DNA of 23,327 nt from PALSA-555 sp035468285 (GCA_035468285.1 DATISY010000103.1:1-23327), one strand, 5' to 3'; shown: positions 8,468-16,137, numbered from the stretch's first letter. Program-made: numbers and translations. Notes: generated from the sequence alone by a model not told the origin.

Positions 8468-9499
8468 ATGACCGACGCGCCGACAACCGACGATGCGTTC
8501 GTCCGGACGCTGCCCAAGGCGGAGCTGCACCTCCATATCGAGGGGACCCTGGAGCCCGAGCTCCTCTTCGAGTTGGCCGGCCGCAACCAGGTCACGGTCC
8601 CGTACCCCGACGTCGACGCGGTCCGCCAGGCATACGTCTTCGAGGACCTGCAGTCGTTTCTCGACATCTACTACGCCGGCTGCCGGGTCCTCGTCACCGA
8701 GCAGGACTTCTATGACCTGACCACGGCGTACGCCCGCCGGGCCGTCGAGCAGGGTGTCCGGCACAGCGAGATCTTCTTCGACCCGCAGACCCACACCCAG
8801 CGCGGCGTCGCGTTCGCGACCGTGGTGAACGGGATCACCGCCGCGCTCGCCACCGCCGAGACACAGCTGGGTCTCACGTCACGGCTCATCCTCTGCTTCC
8901 TCCGCGACCTCCCGGCCGAGGCCGCCCTGGCCACGCTGGACGAGGCGGCGCCGTTCCGCGACGAGATCACCGCCGTCGGCCTCGACTCCGCCGAGCTCGG
9001 CAACCCGCCCGAGAAGTTCCGGGCCGCCTTCGACCGGGCCCGCGCCGAGGGATACGTGACCGTGGCCCACGCGGGGGAGGAAGGCCCCCCCGACTACATC
9101 TGGCAGGCCCTCGACCTGCTCCACGTCCGACGGATCGACCACGGCGTCCGGTGCATCGAGGACGAGCGGCTCCTGGCCCGCCTCGTCACCGAGCAGACCC
9201 CCCTCACGGTCTGCCCGCTCTCCAACGTCAAGCTCCGGGTCTTTCCGTCCCTCGAACAGCACGACGTCGGGACGCTCCTGCAGCGGGGCGTGCGGGTCAC
9301 CCTGAACTCCGACGACCCCGCCTACTTCGGTGGCTACATCGCCGACAACTACGTCGCCACCGCCCGCGCGCTCGGACTCACGCGAGACGACCTGGTCCAG
9401 GTGGCCCGCAACTCGTTCCTCGCGTCGTTCCTCGACGACGCCGACCGCCAACCGCATCTCGACGCGATCGACGAAGCCGTGCGCGCGACGCCGGGCTGA
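8468..9499 (+). CDS. Adenine deaminase-like metal-dependent aminohydrolase
   Basis: This 343-residue amidohydrolase-fold protein carries the zinc-site set of adenosine/adenine deaminases: H21 and H23 in AELHLHIEGT, H201 with E204 in VAHAGEEG, H225 in RIDHGVR and D282 in NSDDPAYFGGY. The FFDPQTHTQRGV and CFLRDLPAEAAL segments resemble the prokaryotic/fungal adenine deaminase branch (Aah1-like) more than classical adenosine deaminases. The favoured reaction is therefore adenine to hypoxanthine plus ammonia in purine salvage, with adenosine deaminase as the alternative. It is cytoplasmic. It stands alone between a secreted propeller gene and a convergent amidohydrolase whose stop is 19 bp away. 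Confidence 0.92.
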   Translation: MTDAPTTDDAFVRTLPKAELHLHIEGTLEPELLFELAGRNQVTVPYPDVDAVRQAYVFEDLQSFLDIYYAGCRVLVTEQDFYDLTTAYARRAVEQGVRHSEIFFDPQTHTQRGVAFATVVNGITAALATAETQLGLTSRLILCFLRDLPAEAALATLDEAAPFRDEITAVGLDSAELGNPPEKFRAAFDRARAEGYVTVAHAGEEGPPDYIWQALDLLHVRRIDHGVRCIEDERLLARLVTEQTPLTVCPLSNVKLRVFPSLEQHDVGTLLQRGVRVTLNSDDPAYFGGYIADNYVATARALGLTRDDLVQVARNSFLASFLDDADRQPHLDAIDEAVRATPG

Positions 9500-9518
9500 C
9501 CGCTGCCGTCGGGGTTGG

Positions 9519-10805
9519 TCAGGCGGTCGACTTGGCCGCCGCGCCGGTCATGCGTCGCCAGGTCTCGACATCGCGCGCGTCGGCGGGGCGCCCCACCCGG
9601 GTGACGGTGTCGACGTCGCTGGCTGCCGCGCGCAGCGCCCCGACCGTGCACTGGCTCGGCTCCCGAGCCCGGAACGGGTCGAACTGGTAGTGGCGCATGG
9701 CGTTGCGGTGGGTGAGCCGGGCGACGACGTCATCGCCGAGATGCTCCATCAGCGGCACCAGCTGCTCCGGGGCGTGGGGCCAGCTGCTGTCCGAGTGGGG
9801 GTAGTCGGACTCCCAGCACACGTTGTCGACGTTGAAGTGGTCGAGGAGCTCGATTCCGATCGCGTCGTTGATGAAGCAGCAGAGGATCTGGTCCCGGAAA
9901 ACCTCGGTGGGGCCGCGGCCCTGCGGGGGCTCATGACCCATCCAGGCGTTGTGCCGCTCGAGGGTGTGCTCGCCGCGCTGCAAGAAGTACGGGATCCACC
10001 CGATGTCACCCTCGGTGAGCGCGAAGCGAAGCTCGGGGAACCGGTGCCAGAACCCGGCCCACAGCAGGTCACCGAGGGTATAGATCGCCATGACCGACGA
10101 GAGGTTCATCGGCACGGGTGGCGGCGCGTCGGGCGCGGTCGACGCGCTCTTGGACGACGAGCCGACGTGACAGCACAGCACCGTGCCCACGTCGGAGCAC
10201 GCCGCGAAGAGCGGATCCCACGCGTCGGTGTGGATGCTCGGCATCCCGAGCCCGGCGGGGTTCTCCGAGAACGTGACCGCGTGACAGCCCTTCCCGGCCA
10301 GGCGCCGCACCTCTCGGGCCGCTTCGTGCGCGTCGAAGAGGGGGAGCATCCCGCAGGGGATGAACCGGTCGGGATAGGCCCCGCACCACTCGTCGACGTG
10401 CCAGTCGTTGTACGCCTTGATCATCACGAGGTTGACGTCGCGGTCCGGCCCGAGGTTGAGCACCTGACCCGAGAACCCCGTCCAGTTCGGGAAGTTCAGA
10501 CCGGCGAGCTGGCCGCCCGCGGACATGTCACGCACCCGTGCATGGACGTCGTAGCAACCGGGCCGCATCTCCTCGTAGCGGGTCGGGTTGACGTTGAACA
10601 TCTCGGGCGCCTTGCCCGCGACCGCGTTCAGGCCGAGGTTCCGGCCCCGTACCGCGCCGTAGTACCACTGCTGCGAACCGTCGGGCTCGTCCACGACCCG
10701 GGGCATGAACTCCCGGTAGCGGTCCGGGACGTGGGCGTCGAACATCGTGGCCGGCTCACAGATGTGATCGTCGACCGACACCAGGATCATGTCGTCGGCA
10801 CGCAC
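9519..10805 (-). CDS. Amidohydrolase 2 family (PF04909-type) metal-dependent hydrolase or decarboxylase
   Basis: The 428-residue protein starts its TIM barrel with VDDHICEP, the D-x-H metal motif of the ACMSD-like amidohydrolases. Later signatures include CCHVGSS, TEGDIGWIPYFLQR and NVCWESDYPHSDS, where the late Asp is a likely catalytic residue. Members hydrolyse or decarboxylate aromatic and related carboxylic acids. The substrate is not predictable here. The frame extends to 10895, but GTG 10805 is preferred because GGGAGG lies 5 nt before it. GTG 10811 and ATG 10790 are alternatives. The gene is divergent from the beta-lactamase-like gene across 131 bp. Confidence 0.9.
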   Translation of the reverse strand: MRADDMILVSVDDHICEPATMFDAHVPDRYREFMPRVVDEPDGSQQWYYGAVRGRNLGLNAVAGKAPEMFNVNPTRYEEMRPGCYDVHARVRDMSAGGQLAGLNFPNWTGFSGQVLNLGPDRDVNLVMIKAYNDWHVDEWCGAYPDRFIPCGMLPLFDAHEAAREVRRLAGKGCHAVTFSENPAGLGMPSIHTDAWDPLFAACSDVGTVLCCHVGSSSKSASTAPDAPPPVPMNLSSVMAIYTLGDLLWAGFWHRFPELRFALTEGDIGWIPYFLQRGEHTLERHNAWMGHEPPQGRGPTEVFRDQILCCFINDAIGIELLDHFNVDNVCWESDYPHSDSSWPHAPEQLVPLMEHLGDDVVARLTHRNAMRHYQFDPFRAREPSQCTVGALRAAASDVDTVTRVGRPADARDVETWRRMTGAAAKSTA

Positions 10806-10827
10806 ACGCACCTCCCGTGACGGGCCG

Positions 10828-10833
10828 AGCCTA
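10828..10833 (-). promoter_or_regulatory. -10 hexamer TAGGCT for the amidohydrolase
   Basis: TAGGCT on the minus strand fits TANNNT and would place the transcript start near 10821, giving a short leader that contains the GGGAGG ribosome binding site. No strong -35 was seen. Confidence 0.4.
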
Positions 10834-10892
10834 CCGGCGCGTCCTGACGGCAGCCCGAGCCACCGCCGGCACCATCCCCCGGAAGCCCAGTC

Positions 10893-10924
10893 CACGCTGC
10901 TGGCGGTCGGATCGGCACGCTGCT
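10893..10924. repeat. 9-bp direct repeat CACGCTGCT in a divergent promoter region
   Basis: Two exact copies of CACGCTGCT lie at 10893-10901 and 10916-10924, 23 bp apart start to start, about two helical turns. They sit just upstream of the GTG start at 10937, in the gap shared with the divergent amidohydrolase gene. They may be tandem regulator half-sites, but no known regulator can be assigned. Confidence 0.35.
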
Positions 10925-10936
10925 AGGAACGTCACC

Positions 10937-12106
10937 GTGACGACCGACGGATGGGCCGCTCCCGGCTTCGACGGGGTCCGCCACGCGTTCGAGAAGAACT
11001 TCGCGAACGGTCTCGAGATCGGCGCCGCGTTCGCGGCGTATCACCGCGGCGAACTGGTCGTGGACCTCTGGGGCGGGATCACCGATCCCGCGACCGAGCA
11101 GCCCTGGGTTCGCGACACGCTCGAGCTCGTGTTCTCGACAACCAAAGGCGCGGCCGCGATCTGCGCCAACCGTCTGGCCCAGGAGGGCCGTCTCGACGTC
11201 GACGCCCCCGTCGTCGACTACTGGCCCGAGTTCGGTCAGGCCGGCAAGGCACGAATCCCGGTCAGCGACCTGCTGTCGCACCAGGCCGGTCTCGCGTGGG
11301 TGGACGAACCCCTCACGCTCGAGGAGGCCCTCTCCTGGGATCCGATGATCCACGCCCTCGAGCGCCAGGCGCCCCACTGGGAGCCGGGGACCGCGCAGGG
11401 CTACCACGCCGTCACGTACGGCTACCTCGTCGGTGAGCTGGTGCGCCGCATCACCGGCCGGACCATCGGCACGTACTTCCACGACGAGATCGCCGAACCC
11501 CTCGACCTCGACTTCTGGATCGGGCTCCCCGAGCGTGAGGAGCCCCGCGTCGCCCGACTCGTCGGTGAGCTCGTGACCGCCGACGCCGACGCCGACGCCG
11601 ACGATCCTGGGTCCGCGGCCCTCGCCGCCCTCATCGGCCCCGACTCGATGCTGGGCAAAGGCCTCACCGCGGGTGGCGCGTTCGCCGACCGTGGCATCTG
11701 GAACACCCGGGCCGTCCATGCGGCCGAGCTCCCCGCGGCCGGCGGCATCGGTGACGCCCGGTCCATCGCCCGGATGTACGCGGCGTGCGTCGGCACCGTC
11801 GACGGCGTCCGACTCCTCACTCCCACCCAGCTCCGCGACGCGACGACGCAGCGCACCCACGGCCCGAACCGGGTGCTCCTCGACCTCGACGTCCAGTTCG
11901 GTCTCGGGTTCATGGTCCCGTCCGGACTGATCCAGCTGGGCGGCCCCCGTTCGTTCGGCCACTTCGGCGCGGGCGGGTCCGTGGGATGGGCGGACCCTGA
12001 CGCCGAGCTGGCGTTCGGGTACGTCATGAACCGGATGGATGTCGGCGTCACCGGCGACCAGCGCAGCCACAACCTCGTCGACGCCTGCTACACCGCGCTG
12101 GCCTAG
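10937..12106 (+). CDS. Serine beta-lactamase-fold hydrolase/esterase (class C-like)
   Basis: The 389-residue protein carries the S-x-x-K motif as STTK (S67, K70), a Tyr motif at GYHAVTYG (Y156) in place of the classical Y-x-N, and HFGAGG (342-347) near the position of the third motif. This combination is typical of EstB-like esterases and LACTB-type hydrolases rather than true beta-lactamases. There is no signal peptide, so it is probably cytoplasmic. An Ala-Asp repeat (about 215-222) sits in a surface loop. Start GTG 10937 is preferred over the earlier ATG at 10817 because family similarity begins there and AGGA lies 8 nt upstream. The next gene starts 2 bp after its stop, implying translational coupling. 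Confidence 0.9.
   Translation: MTTDGWAAPGFDGVRHAFEKNFANGLEIGAAFAAYHRGELVVDLWGGITDPATEQPWVRDTLELVFSTTKGAAAICANRLAQEGRLDVDAPVVDYWPEFGQAGKARIPVSDLLSHQAGLAWVDEPLTLEEALSWDPMIHALERQAPHWEPGTAQGYHAVTYGYLVGELVRRITGRTIGTYFHDEIAEPLDLDFWIGLPEREEPRVARLVGELVTADADADADDPGSAALAALIGPDSMLGKGLTAGGAFADRGIWNTRAVHAAELPAAGGIGDARSIARMYAACVGTVDGVRLLTPTQLRDATTQRTHGPNRVLLDLDVQFGLGFMVPSGLIQLGGPRSFGHFGAGGSVGWADPDAELAFGYVMNRMDVGVTGDQRSHNLVDACYTALA
11579..11602 (+). repeat. In-frame hexanucleotide repeat GCCGAC x4
   Basis: Four perfect tandem copies of GCCGAC encode an Ala-Asp run inside the beta-lactamase-fold protein. Because the unit is six bases, gain or loss of units would not shift the frame. Confidence 0.8.
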
Positions 12107-12108
12107 CG

Positions 12109-12582
12109 ATGCCCGATCAGCGCAACGAGCCGTTCGAACGTCCACCCCGGGAGGAGATCCCGGCGATCAGCCGCGCCCACGTCGCGGCACAGGAGTCCTC
12201 GGACGACGACGTCCTGTGGGTCGCCGCGGGGATGCACCACGTGATCCTGGTGACCACCGGCCGCCGGTCGGGCCGCGAGCACAAGGTGACGCTCCCCTAC
12301 TGGCTCGACGCCAATGGGGACCGCATCGTCGTGGCGTCGTTCGCGGGTGCGCCGCAGCACCCGGCCTGGTACCTGAACCTGGCCGACCCCGACGCGAACC
12401 CCGAGATTCTCTGCAAGGTCCAAGGGCGCCAGTTCTGGTCGCGCCCCGAGACGCTCGAGGGCGTCGACTACGAGACGACGTGGGCGGCGCTCACCGCCGA
12501 CCGTCCGTACTACAACGACTACCAGTCCGAGACGCCCCGTCGGATCCCACTCGTCCGTCTCCGGGAGACCCGCCCGGCCTGA
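12109..12582 (+). CDS. Ddn-like F420/deazaflavin-dependent nitroreductase family protein
   Basis: The 157-residue protein has the deazaflavin-dependent nitroreductase core: VTTGRRSGREHKVTLPYW (about 48-65), then VVASFAGAPQHPAWYLNL (about 73-90). These resemble the split-barrel segments by which mycobacterial Ddn-family proteins bind coenzyme F420. It probably reduces small organic molecules with F420H2, but the substrate is unknown. It starts 2 bp after the stop of the serine hydrolase, so the two are likely one operon and may act on the same compound class. The end is convergent with the exported alpha/beta hydrolase, 21 bp away. Confidence 0.87.
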   Translation: MPDQRNEPFERPPREEIPAISRAHVAAQESSDDDVLWVAAGMHHVILVTTGRRSGREHKVTLPYWLDANGDRIVVASFAGAPQHPAWYLNLADPDANPEILCKVQGRQFWSRPETLEGVDYETTWAALTADRPYYNDYQSETPRRIPLVRLRETRPA

Positions 12583-12603
12583 CGGAGACACGCGGTGTGG
12601 GGC

Positions 12604-13515
12604 CTAGCCGGCTCGCTGCAAGGTGGTCGCGCCGGGGATCGTCGCGTCGGCCGTGAGGTGGGCGAGCGCGGCCGGGTCGGCCCGGAGGTACCCGGCCCAG
12701 AAGTCCAGCGTGGCGCGCAGCACCGCCCGGGACACGGGGTCGGCGCCCCCGAGATAGCCGGTGTGCATCCCGCCGAGGACGGTGAGAAGGTCCCGCGATC
12801 CCGGCGCCTTCCCGAACATGGCGACGCTAGCCGAGTAGCTGATCGTCGTGTCGGCGTCGCCGTGCACGAGCATCAGGGGCGTGTCGATACCGCGGAAGTC
12901 TGTGCCGCGAATCAACGGGGTGCCGGCGAAGGCGATCGCGGCCGAGATCCTCCGGTCGCGACAGCACGACCGGAACGCGACGCCCAGCGCGGTGACGCCG
13001 CCGAGGGAATGGCCGGCGACGCCGATGTGGGCCCGATCGATGACCCGACCGAGGCCGTGGGGAGCCCGGTCGAGCGCCACGACCCGGCTGATGACGAAGC
13101 TCACGTCGCTCGGCTGGTTGGCGATGTCGGTCACGCACGCGACCCCCGGCGTGTGGAGGCTCGACACCGGGAAGTCGGGCGCCGCGACGACGTACCCGGC
13201 CGCGGCCCAGCCCTGGAGCAGGGGGGCGTAGTCGGCGGCGCTCCCTCCGCAACCGTGCGCGAAGACGATCAGCGGGTAGGCGCCGGACGGGTGGCGGGGC
13301 AGCCAGATCGCCGTCTTCAACGTCCGGCTCCGCTGGGCCGGTCGGCGAGGCTCGGAGACGGCGGGCGTGCCACGGGTCGTGTCCACGAACGTCACGGTGC
13401 GCATGGTGGCGCCACCCGACGCGGGCTGCGTCGACGCCGACGCGGTCGCGGGCGTCGCGGTCAGCGCCGCGAGCGCGAGGATCACCGACGTCGTGATGGT
13501 GCGTCTGCCCCCCAT
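12604..13515 (-). CDS. Exported alpha/beta hydrolase (dienelactone hydrolase/PAF-acetylhydrolase-like)
   Basis: The 303-residue protein starts with MGGRR and a hydrophobic stretch ending in Ala-rich ATASAS (about residue 28), a typical Sec or Tat-like signal. The mature part shows an oxyanion motif FAHGCGGS (85-92), nucleophile elbow GHSLGG with Ser170, a probable acid Asp222 in HGDADTT and His251 in GGMH, so the triad is complete. It probably cleaves esters outside the membrane. The arrangement resembles secreted polyester or lipid hydrolases of actinomycetes, but the substrate cannot be assigned. Cys pairs (about C89/C127 and C183/C184) may form disulfides. It lies 45 bp downstream of a small Cys-Cys protein gene on the same strand. 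Confidence 0.88.
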   Translation of the reverse strand: MGGRRTITTSVILALAALTATPATASASTQPASGGATMRTVTFVDTTRGTPAVSEPRRPAQRSRTLKTAIWLPRHPSGAYPLIVFAHGCGGSAADYAPLLQGWAAAGYVVAAPDFPVSSLHTPGVACVTDIANQPSDVSFVISRVVALDRAPHGLGRVIDRAHIGVAGHSLGGVTALGVAFRSCCRDRRISAAIAFAGTPLIRGTDFRGIDTPLMLVHGDADTTISYSASVAMFGKAPGSRDLLTVLGGMHTGYLGGADPVSRAVLRATLDFWAGYLRADPAALAHLTADATIPGATTLQRAG

Positions 13516-13560
13516 GTCAGGTCTCGTCGGACGTCACCGTCCTGTCAGACGGGGCCGCGG

Positions 13561-13887
13561 TCAGCCCGGCGCGTCGCCGCTGGCGGTCGCGGCGAGCAGG
13601 TCGATCACGGGTCGGGCGCCCGGGATCTCGGAGGTGATGTCGAGTCGGACGCGTCCCGTGTCCTCGACCGCGCTGAGACGCAGGAAGGCGCAGCACGCGG
13701 CCTCGGTCACGGCCGCGGCCCGCACCGCGTCCGCCGCAGCCGCGGCGAACCAGAGCCGCACGCCATTGGGCACCGGCTCGGTGCCCTGGTGCAGGGTCCG
13801 GAGCGCCGCCCACCGGTCGAGCTGGGCGCGACCGCCGACTGCATCGAGTGAGCAGACCACGGGCATGGCCGGGACTGAACCGTCCAT
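13561..13887 (-). CDS. Small hypothetical protein with an EAACCAF motif
   Basis: This 108-residue protein has CSL near the N-terminus (Cys12), a WAALR helix and a central EAACCAFLRL segment (C65-C66), ending with a DITSEIPGARPVIDLL stretch. I recall similar short actinobacterial proteins with an E-x-x-CC-x-F motif that sit near or fused to MerR-type regulators, so thiol or metal chemistry is possible but unproven. The frame continues upstream to 14103 but loses this pattern. ATG 13887 is favoured because a TACGCT -10 hexamer ends 6 nt before it. GAGG is only 2 nt from the ATG, too close for a usual ribosome binding site. Confidence 0.65.
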   Translation of the reverse strand: MDGSVPAMPVVCSLDAVGGRAQLDRWAALRTLHQGTEPVPNGVRLWFAAAAADAVRAAAVTEAACCAFLRLSAVEDTGRVRLDITSEIPGARPVIDLLAATASGDAPG

Positions 13888-13893
13888 AACCTC

Positions 13894-13899
13894 AGCGTA
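13894..13899 (-). promoter_or_regulatory. -10 hexamer TACGCT, leaderless start of the Cys-Cys protein
   Basis: TACGCT on the minus strand fits TANNNT and lies 6 nt before ATG 13887, predicting transcription from the start codon itself. Confidence 0.5.
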
Positions 13900-13983
13900 G
13901 GCCTGCCGCGCGGTGCGTTCGACCCCGTGCAAGGACGGCGACAAGCGCGATGCTGACTGCCGAGCAAGACATCCCTGCGAGAG

Positions 13984-14001
13984 GGCGCCCCTCATGGCGC
14001 C
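13984..14001. repeat. GGCGCC-N6-GGCGCC inverted repeat
   Basis: Two self-complementary hexamers with a 6-nt centre lie in the 214-bp gap between the divergent Cys-Cys protein and PH-like genes. It could be a regulator site or a small hairpin. Nothing else in this gap looks like a gene. Confidence 0.3.
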
Positions 14002-14060
14002 AACCCAGGAGCCGGTCGCCACGCTTGGAGGCTCCCGGGCTGACCGGACGTTGAATCCGG

Positions 14061-14066
14061 TAGCGT
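14061..14066 (+). promoter_or_regulatory. -10 hexamer TAGCGT for the PH-like protein
   Basis: TAGCGT fits TANNNT, with CTGACC at 14040-14045 as a possible -35 (15-bp spacer, slightly short). ACCGG and CCGGT arms flank this region (14043-14047 and 14057-14061), so a regulator could occlude the promoter. The resulting leader carries an AGGGAG ribosome binding site. Confidence 0.35.
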
Positions 14067-14101
14067 CATCCGTCCGCGACGACCAGGCAGGGAGCAGCAT
14101 C

Positions 14102-14518
14102 ATGGCCGGGCGGCGCGACGCTCAGCAGCGGGAACAGGTGATCGAGGCCATCGGCCACCGCCTGGACCCAGGCGAGCAGGTCGTCGCCGTCCTCCCGTTC
14201 GCGTCGACGCCCAAGCGGCCCCGCCAACCCGGGGGCAAGGTCCGCACCGGGGTCTACACCTCGTATCGTCGCTACCGGCCGATCGTGCTCACCAACCGTC
14301 GGCTCTATGTCATCAGCGCCGGCCGGACCCCGTACCCGCGTGGGCTGCTGGCCGACTTCCCGATCGCCGACGTCAAGTTCGTCGACGTCGTCCCCGCCCG
14401 GTTCAGCGAGAGCCGCCTCTTGCTGGATCTTCCGGGTGAGGGCACCGTCCCGTTCGACCTCGGACGCTTCGACGTCGAGGCGCTCCCCGAGCTGCGCGAC
14501 ACGCTGGAACAGTCCTAG
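14102..14518 (+). CDS. Small PH-domain-like protein
   Basis: The 138-residue protein contains RPIVLTNRRLYVIS (about 59-72), the strand signature of bacterial PH/GRAM-like domains, followed by strands with PIADVKFVDVV and an acidic C-terminal helix (LPELRDTLEQS). There is no signal or membrane segment. Such domains bind proteins or lipids, and the role here is unknown. Start ATG 14102 is supported by AGGGAG with a 7-nt spacer, and the longer open frame upstream lacks similarity. Its TAG stop overlaps the stop of the convergent reductase gene in a CTAG. Confidence 0.75.
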   Translation: MAGRRDAQQREQVIEAIGHRLDPGEQVVAVLPFASTPKRPRQPGGKVRTGVYTSYRRYRPIVLTNRRLYVISAGRTPYPRGLLADFPIADVKFVDVVPARFSESRLLLDLPGEGTVPFDLGRFDVEALPELRDTLEQS

Positions 14519-15174
14519 CCCGTCCCGGTGCGGGCGAGGCGCACATGGACGACCGACGGCGTGCCGACCATCTCGACGCACGCGTAGCTGGCGGGGAGCT
14601 CGTCGTGCGGTTCGAACAGTCGCTCTCCCCGACCGAGCAGCACGGGCACGATGGCGAGGTGCACGTCGTCGAGCAGGCCAGCGCGTAGGTACGCCTGGAT
14701 GGTCGCGACGCCCCCGCCGACCCGGACATCCTGGCCGCCGGCGGCGTCGATCGCCTGCTGGCGAGCCGCGTCGATGCCGTCCGTCACGAAGTGGAATGTG
14801 GTCCCGCCGTCCATGGTCAACGACGGGCGGGGATGGCGGGTGAGGACGAAGACGGGATGGTGGAACGGGGGCGTGTCACCCCACCAGCCCTTCCAGTCGC
14901 CGTCACCCCAGTCGCCGCGGATCGGGCCGAACATGTTGCGGCCCATGATCGTCGCACCGATGCCGGCTTCGCCTTGCGCGGCCCACCGGTCGTCTGCGTT
15001 CTCCTCACCGCCGTCCATGCCGTGCATCCGACGGAAGCTGCGCGTCGCGAACACCCACTCGTGCAGCTGCTCGCCGCCGACGCCGAGCGGATGGTCGAGA
15101 CGCTGATCGGGTCCGGCGGCGTAGCCGTCGAGGGACACCGCGAAGTTGTGGACACGCAGCTTCGCCATGGTCAT
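14515..15174 (-). CDS. DHFR/RibD C-terminal-like reductase
   Basis: The 219-residue protein has the dihydrofolate-reductase-fold signature of the RibD C-terminal family: AVSLDGYAAGPDQ (about 12-24), GATIMGRNMFGP (about 73-84), then VRVGGGVATIQAYLRAGLLDDVHLAI and PVLLGRGERLFE. It should bind NADPH. Stand-alone members are widespread in actinomycetes and usually of unknown substrate, not true folate reductases or riboflavin enzymes. The start is ATG 15174, with a second ATG two codons later. It diverges from the dienelactone hydrolase gene across a 204-bp gap with repeated operator-like motifs. Confidence 0.87.
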   Translation of the reverse strand: MTMAKLRVHNFAVSLDGYAAGPDQRLDHPLGVGGEQLHEWVFATRSFRRMHGMDGGEENADDRWAAQGEAGIGATIMGRNMFGPIRGDWGDGDWKGWWGDTPPFHHPVFVLTRHPRPSLTMDGGTTFHFVTDGIDAARQQAIDAAGGQDVRVGGGVATIQAYLRAGLLDDVHLAIVPVLLGRGERLFEPHDELPASYACVEMVGTPSVVHVRLARTGTG

Positions 15175-15194
15175 CCATCGCTCTGGGGGCGCTC

Positions 15195-15200
15195 ACCGTA
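15195..15200 (-). promoter_or_regulatory. -10 hexamer TACGGT for the DHFR/RibD-like gene
   Basis: TACGGT on the minus strand fits TANNNT and lies 20 nt before ATG 15174, giving a leader of roughly 13 nt. It is about 36 bp from the operator-like repeats at 15236-15269. Confidence 0.35.
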
Positions 15201-15235
15201 CCGATCCGCGGTGCCGGCGCGCGGGCCCAGTCTCG

Positions 15236-15269
15236 CCGGTCACAGGCCCGGTCACCGTGGTGTGACCGG
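15236..15269. promoter_or_regulatory. Triple CCGGTCAC operator-like site
   Basis: CCGGTCAC occurs at 15236-15243 and 15248-15255, and its exact reverse complement GTGACCGG at 15262-15269. The second and third copies form a perfect 8-bp inverted repeat with a 6-bp centre, the geometry of a dimeric repressor site. A further GGTCACC lies at 15311-15317, overlapping a possible TAGGGT -10 for the plus-strand gene. The position between divergent reductase and hydrolase genes fits joint control. No regulator gene is adjacent. Confidence 0.55.
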
Positions 15270-15378
15270 TGTCCTGACGGTCGCCGACCGGGCCGGCGGC
15301 GCGTGCATAGGGTCACCGGGAGTTCCCCGGGCTGCGCACGGATCTCCGGGCCCGGCCGACGGCACGAAGGAGCAGCGG

Positions 15379-16137
15379 ATGTACGACGGGGTGCTCGCCG
15401 AGACGATCACCATCCAGGGCGACGGCGGCGACGAGATCCCCGCCTATCTGGCCCGGCCGCTCGGTCCCGGCCCCTACCCGGGTGTGGCCGTGATCCATCA
15501 CATGCCGGGCTACGACGCCGCGACGAAGGAGATGACCCGGACGTTCGCGGTGCACGGCTACGCCGCGCTCTGCCCCAACCTGCACTTCCGGGAAGCCCCC
15601 GACGCGACGCCGAGCGACGCGGCGGCGGCGGTGCGGGCCGCGGGCGGCGTCCCCGACGGCCGCTGCGTCGGCGACGTCGGCGCCGCGTTGCGGTACCTGC
15701 GCACGATGCCCAACGCGACCGGCCGCGCCGCGGTCATCGGCCACTGCTCGGGTGGCCGGCAGGCCTACCTCGTGGGTTGCAGCATCCCGGTCGACGCCGT
15801 GGTCGACTGCTACGGGGGCCGCGTCGTCGCCTCGCCCGACGATCTCACGGAACGCCAGCCGGTGGCACCGATCGACCTGACCCCGAACCTCTCCGGCCCG
15901 CTGTTGGGGCTCTTCGGTGCCCGGGATCGCAATCCCTCACCGGGCCAGGTCGCCCAGATCGAGGCCGCGTGCCGGGCGCACGACAAGACCTATGCGTTCC
16001 ACTCGTACCCCGACGCGGGACACGCGTTCTTCTCCGTCGACCGGCCGAGCTACCGCGTCGAGGCGGCCGTCGACGGATGGCAGAAGATCTGGGACTGGTT
16101 CGCGACGCATCTCGACACCGGGGACGCCCCGGCGTAA
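15379..16137 (+). CDS. Dienelactone hydrolase family protein
   Basis: The 252-residue alpha/beta hydrolase has the cysteine-nucleophile elbow GHCSGG (Cys123) typical of dienelactone hydrolases, with Asp183 in GARDRNP and His215 in DAGHAFF completing a Cys-Asp-His triad. The N-terminus (PAYLARPLGPGPYPGVAVIH) is standard for the family. The classical reaction opens dienelactone to maleylacetate in chlorocatechol degradation, but no other aromatic-degradation genes are near, so a general lactone or ester substrate is more likely. ATG 15379 is supported by AAGGAG with a 6-nt spacer. Expression is probably controlled by the repeated motif at 15236-15269. Confidence 0.92.
   Translation: MYDGVLAETITIQGDGGDEIPAYLARPLGPGPYPGVAVIHHMPGYDAATKEMTRTFAVHGYAALCPNLHFREAPDATPSDAAAAVRAAGGVPDGRCVGDVGAALRYLRTMPNATGRAAVIGHCSGGRQAYLVGCSIPVDAVVDCYGGRVVASPDDLTERQPVAPIDLTPNLSGPLLGLFGARDRNPSPGQVAQIEAACRAHDKTYAFHSYPDAGHAFFSVDRPSYRVEAAVDGWQKIWDWFATHLDTGDAPA

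Noticed and set aside
9330..10820. 496-residue open frame antisense to the amidohydrolase
   Set aside because: No recognisable motifs; the opposite strand has the VDDHICEP and SDYPHSDS signatures of a real enzyme.
10937..12106. Antibiotic-resistance beta-lactamase
   Set aside because: It lacks a signal peptide and the Y-x-N motif; the motif set fits esterase-type members.
10787..12145. 452-residue open frame antisense to the serine hydrolase
   Set aside because: The translation is Val/Gly/Glu-rich and featureless, an effect of high GC at third codon positions.
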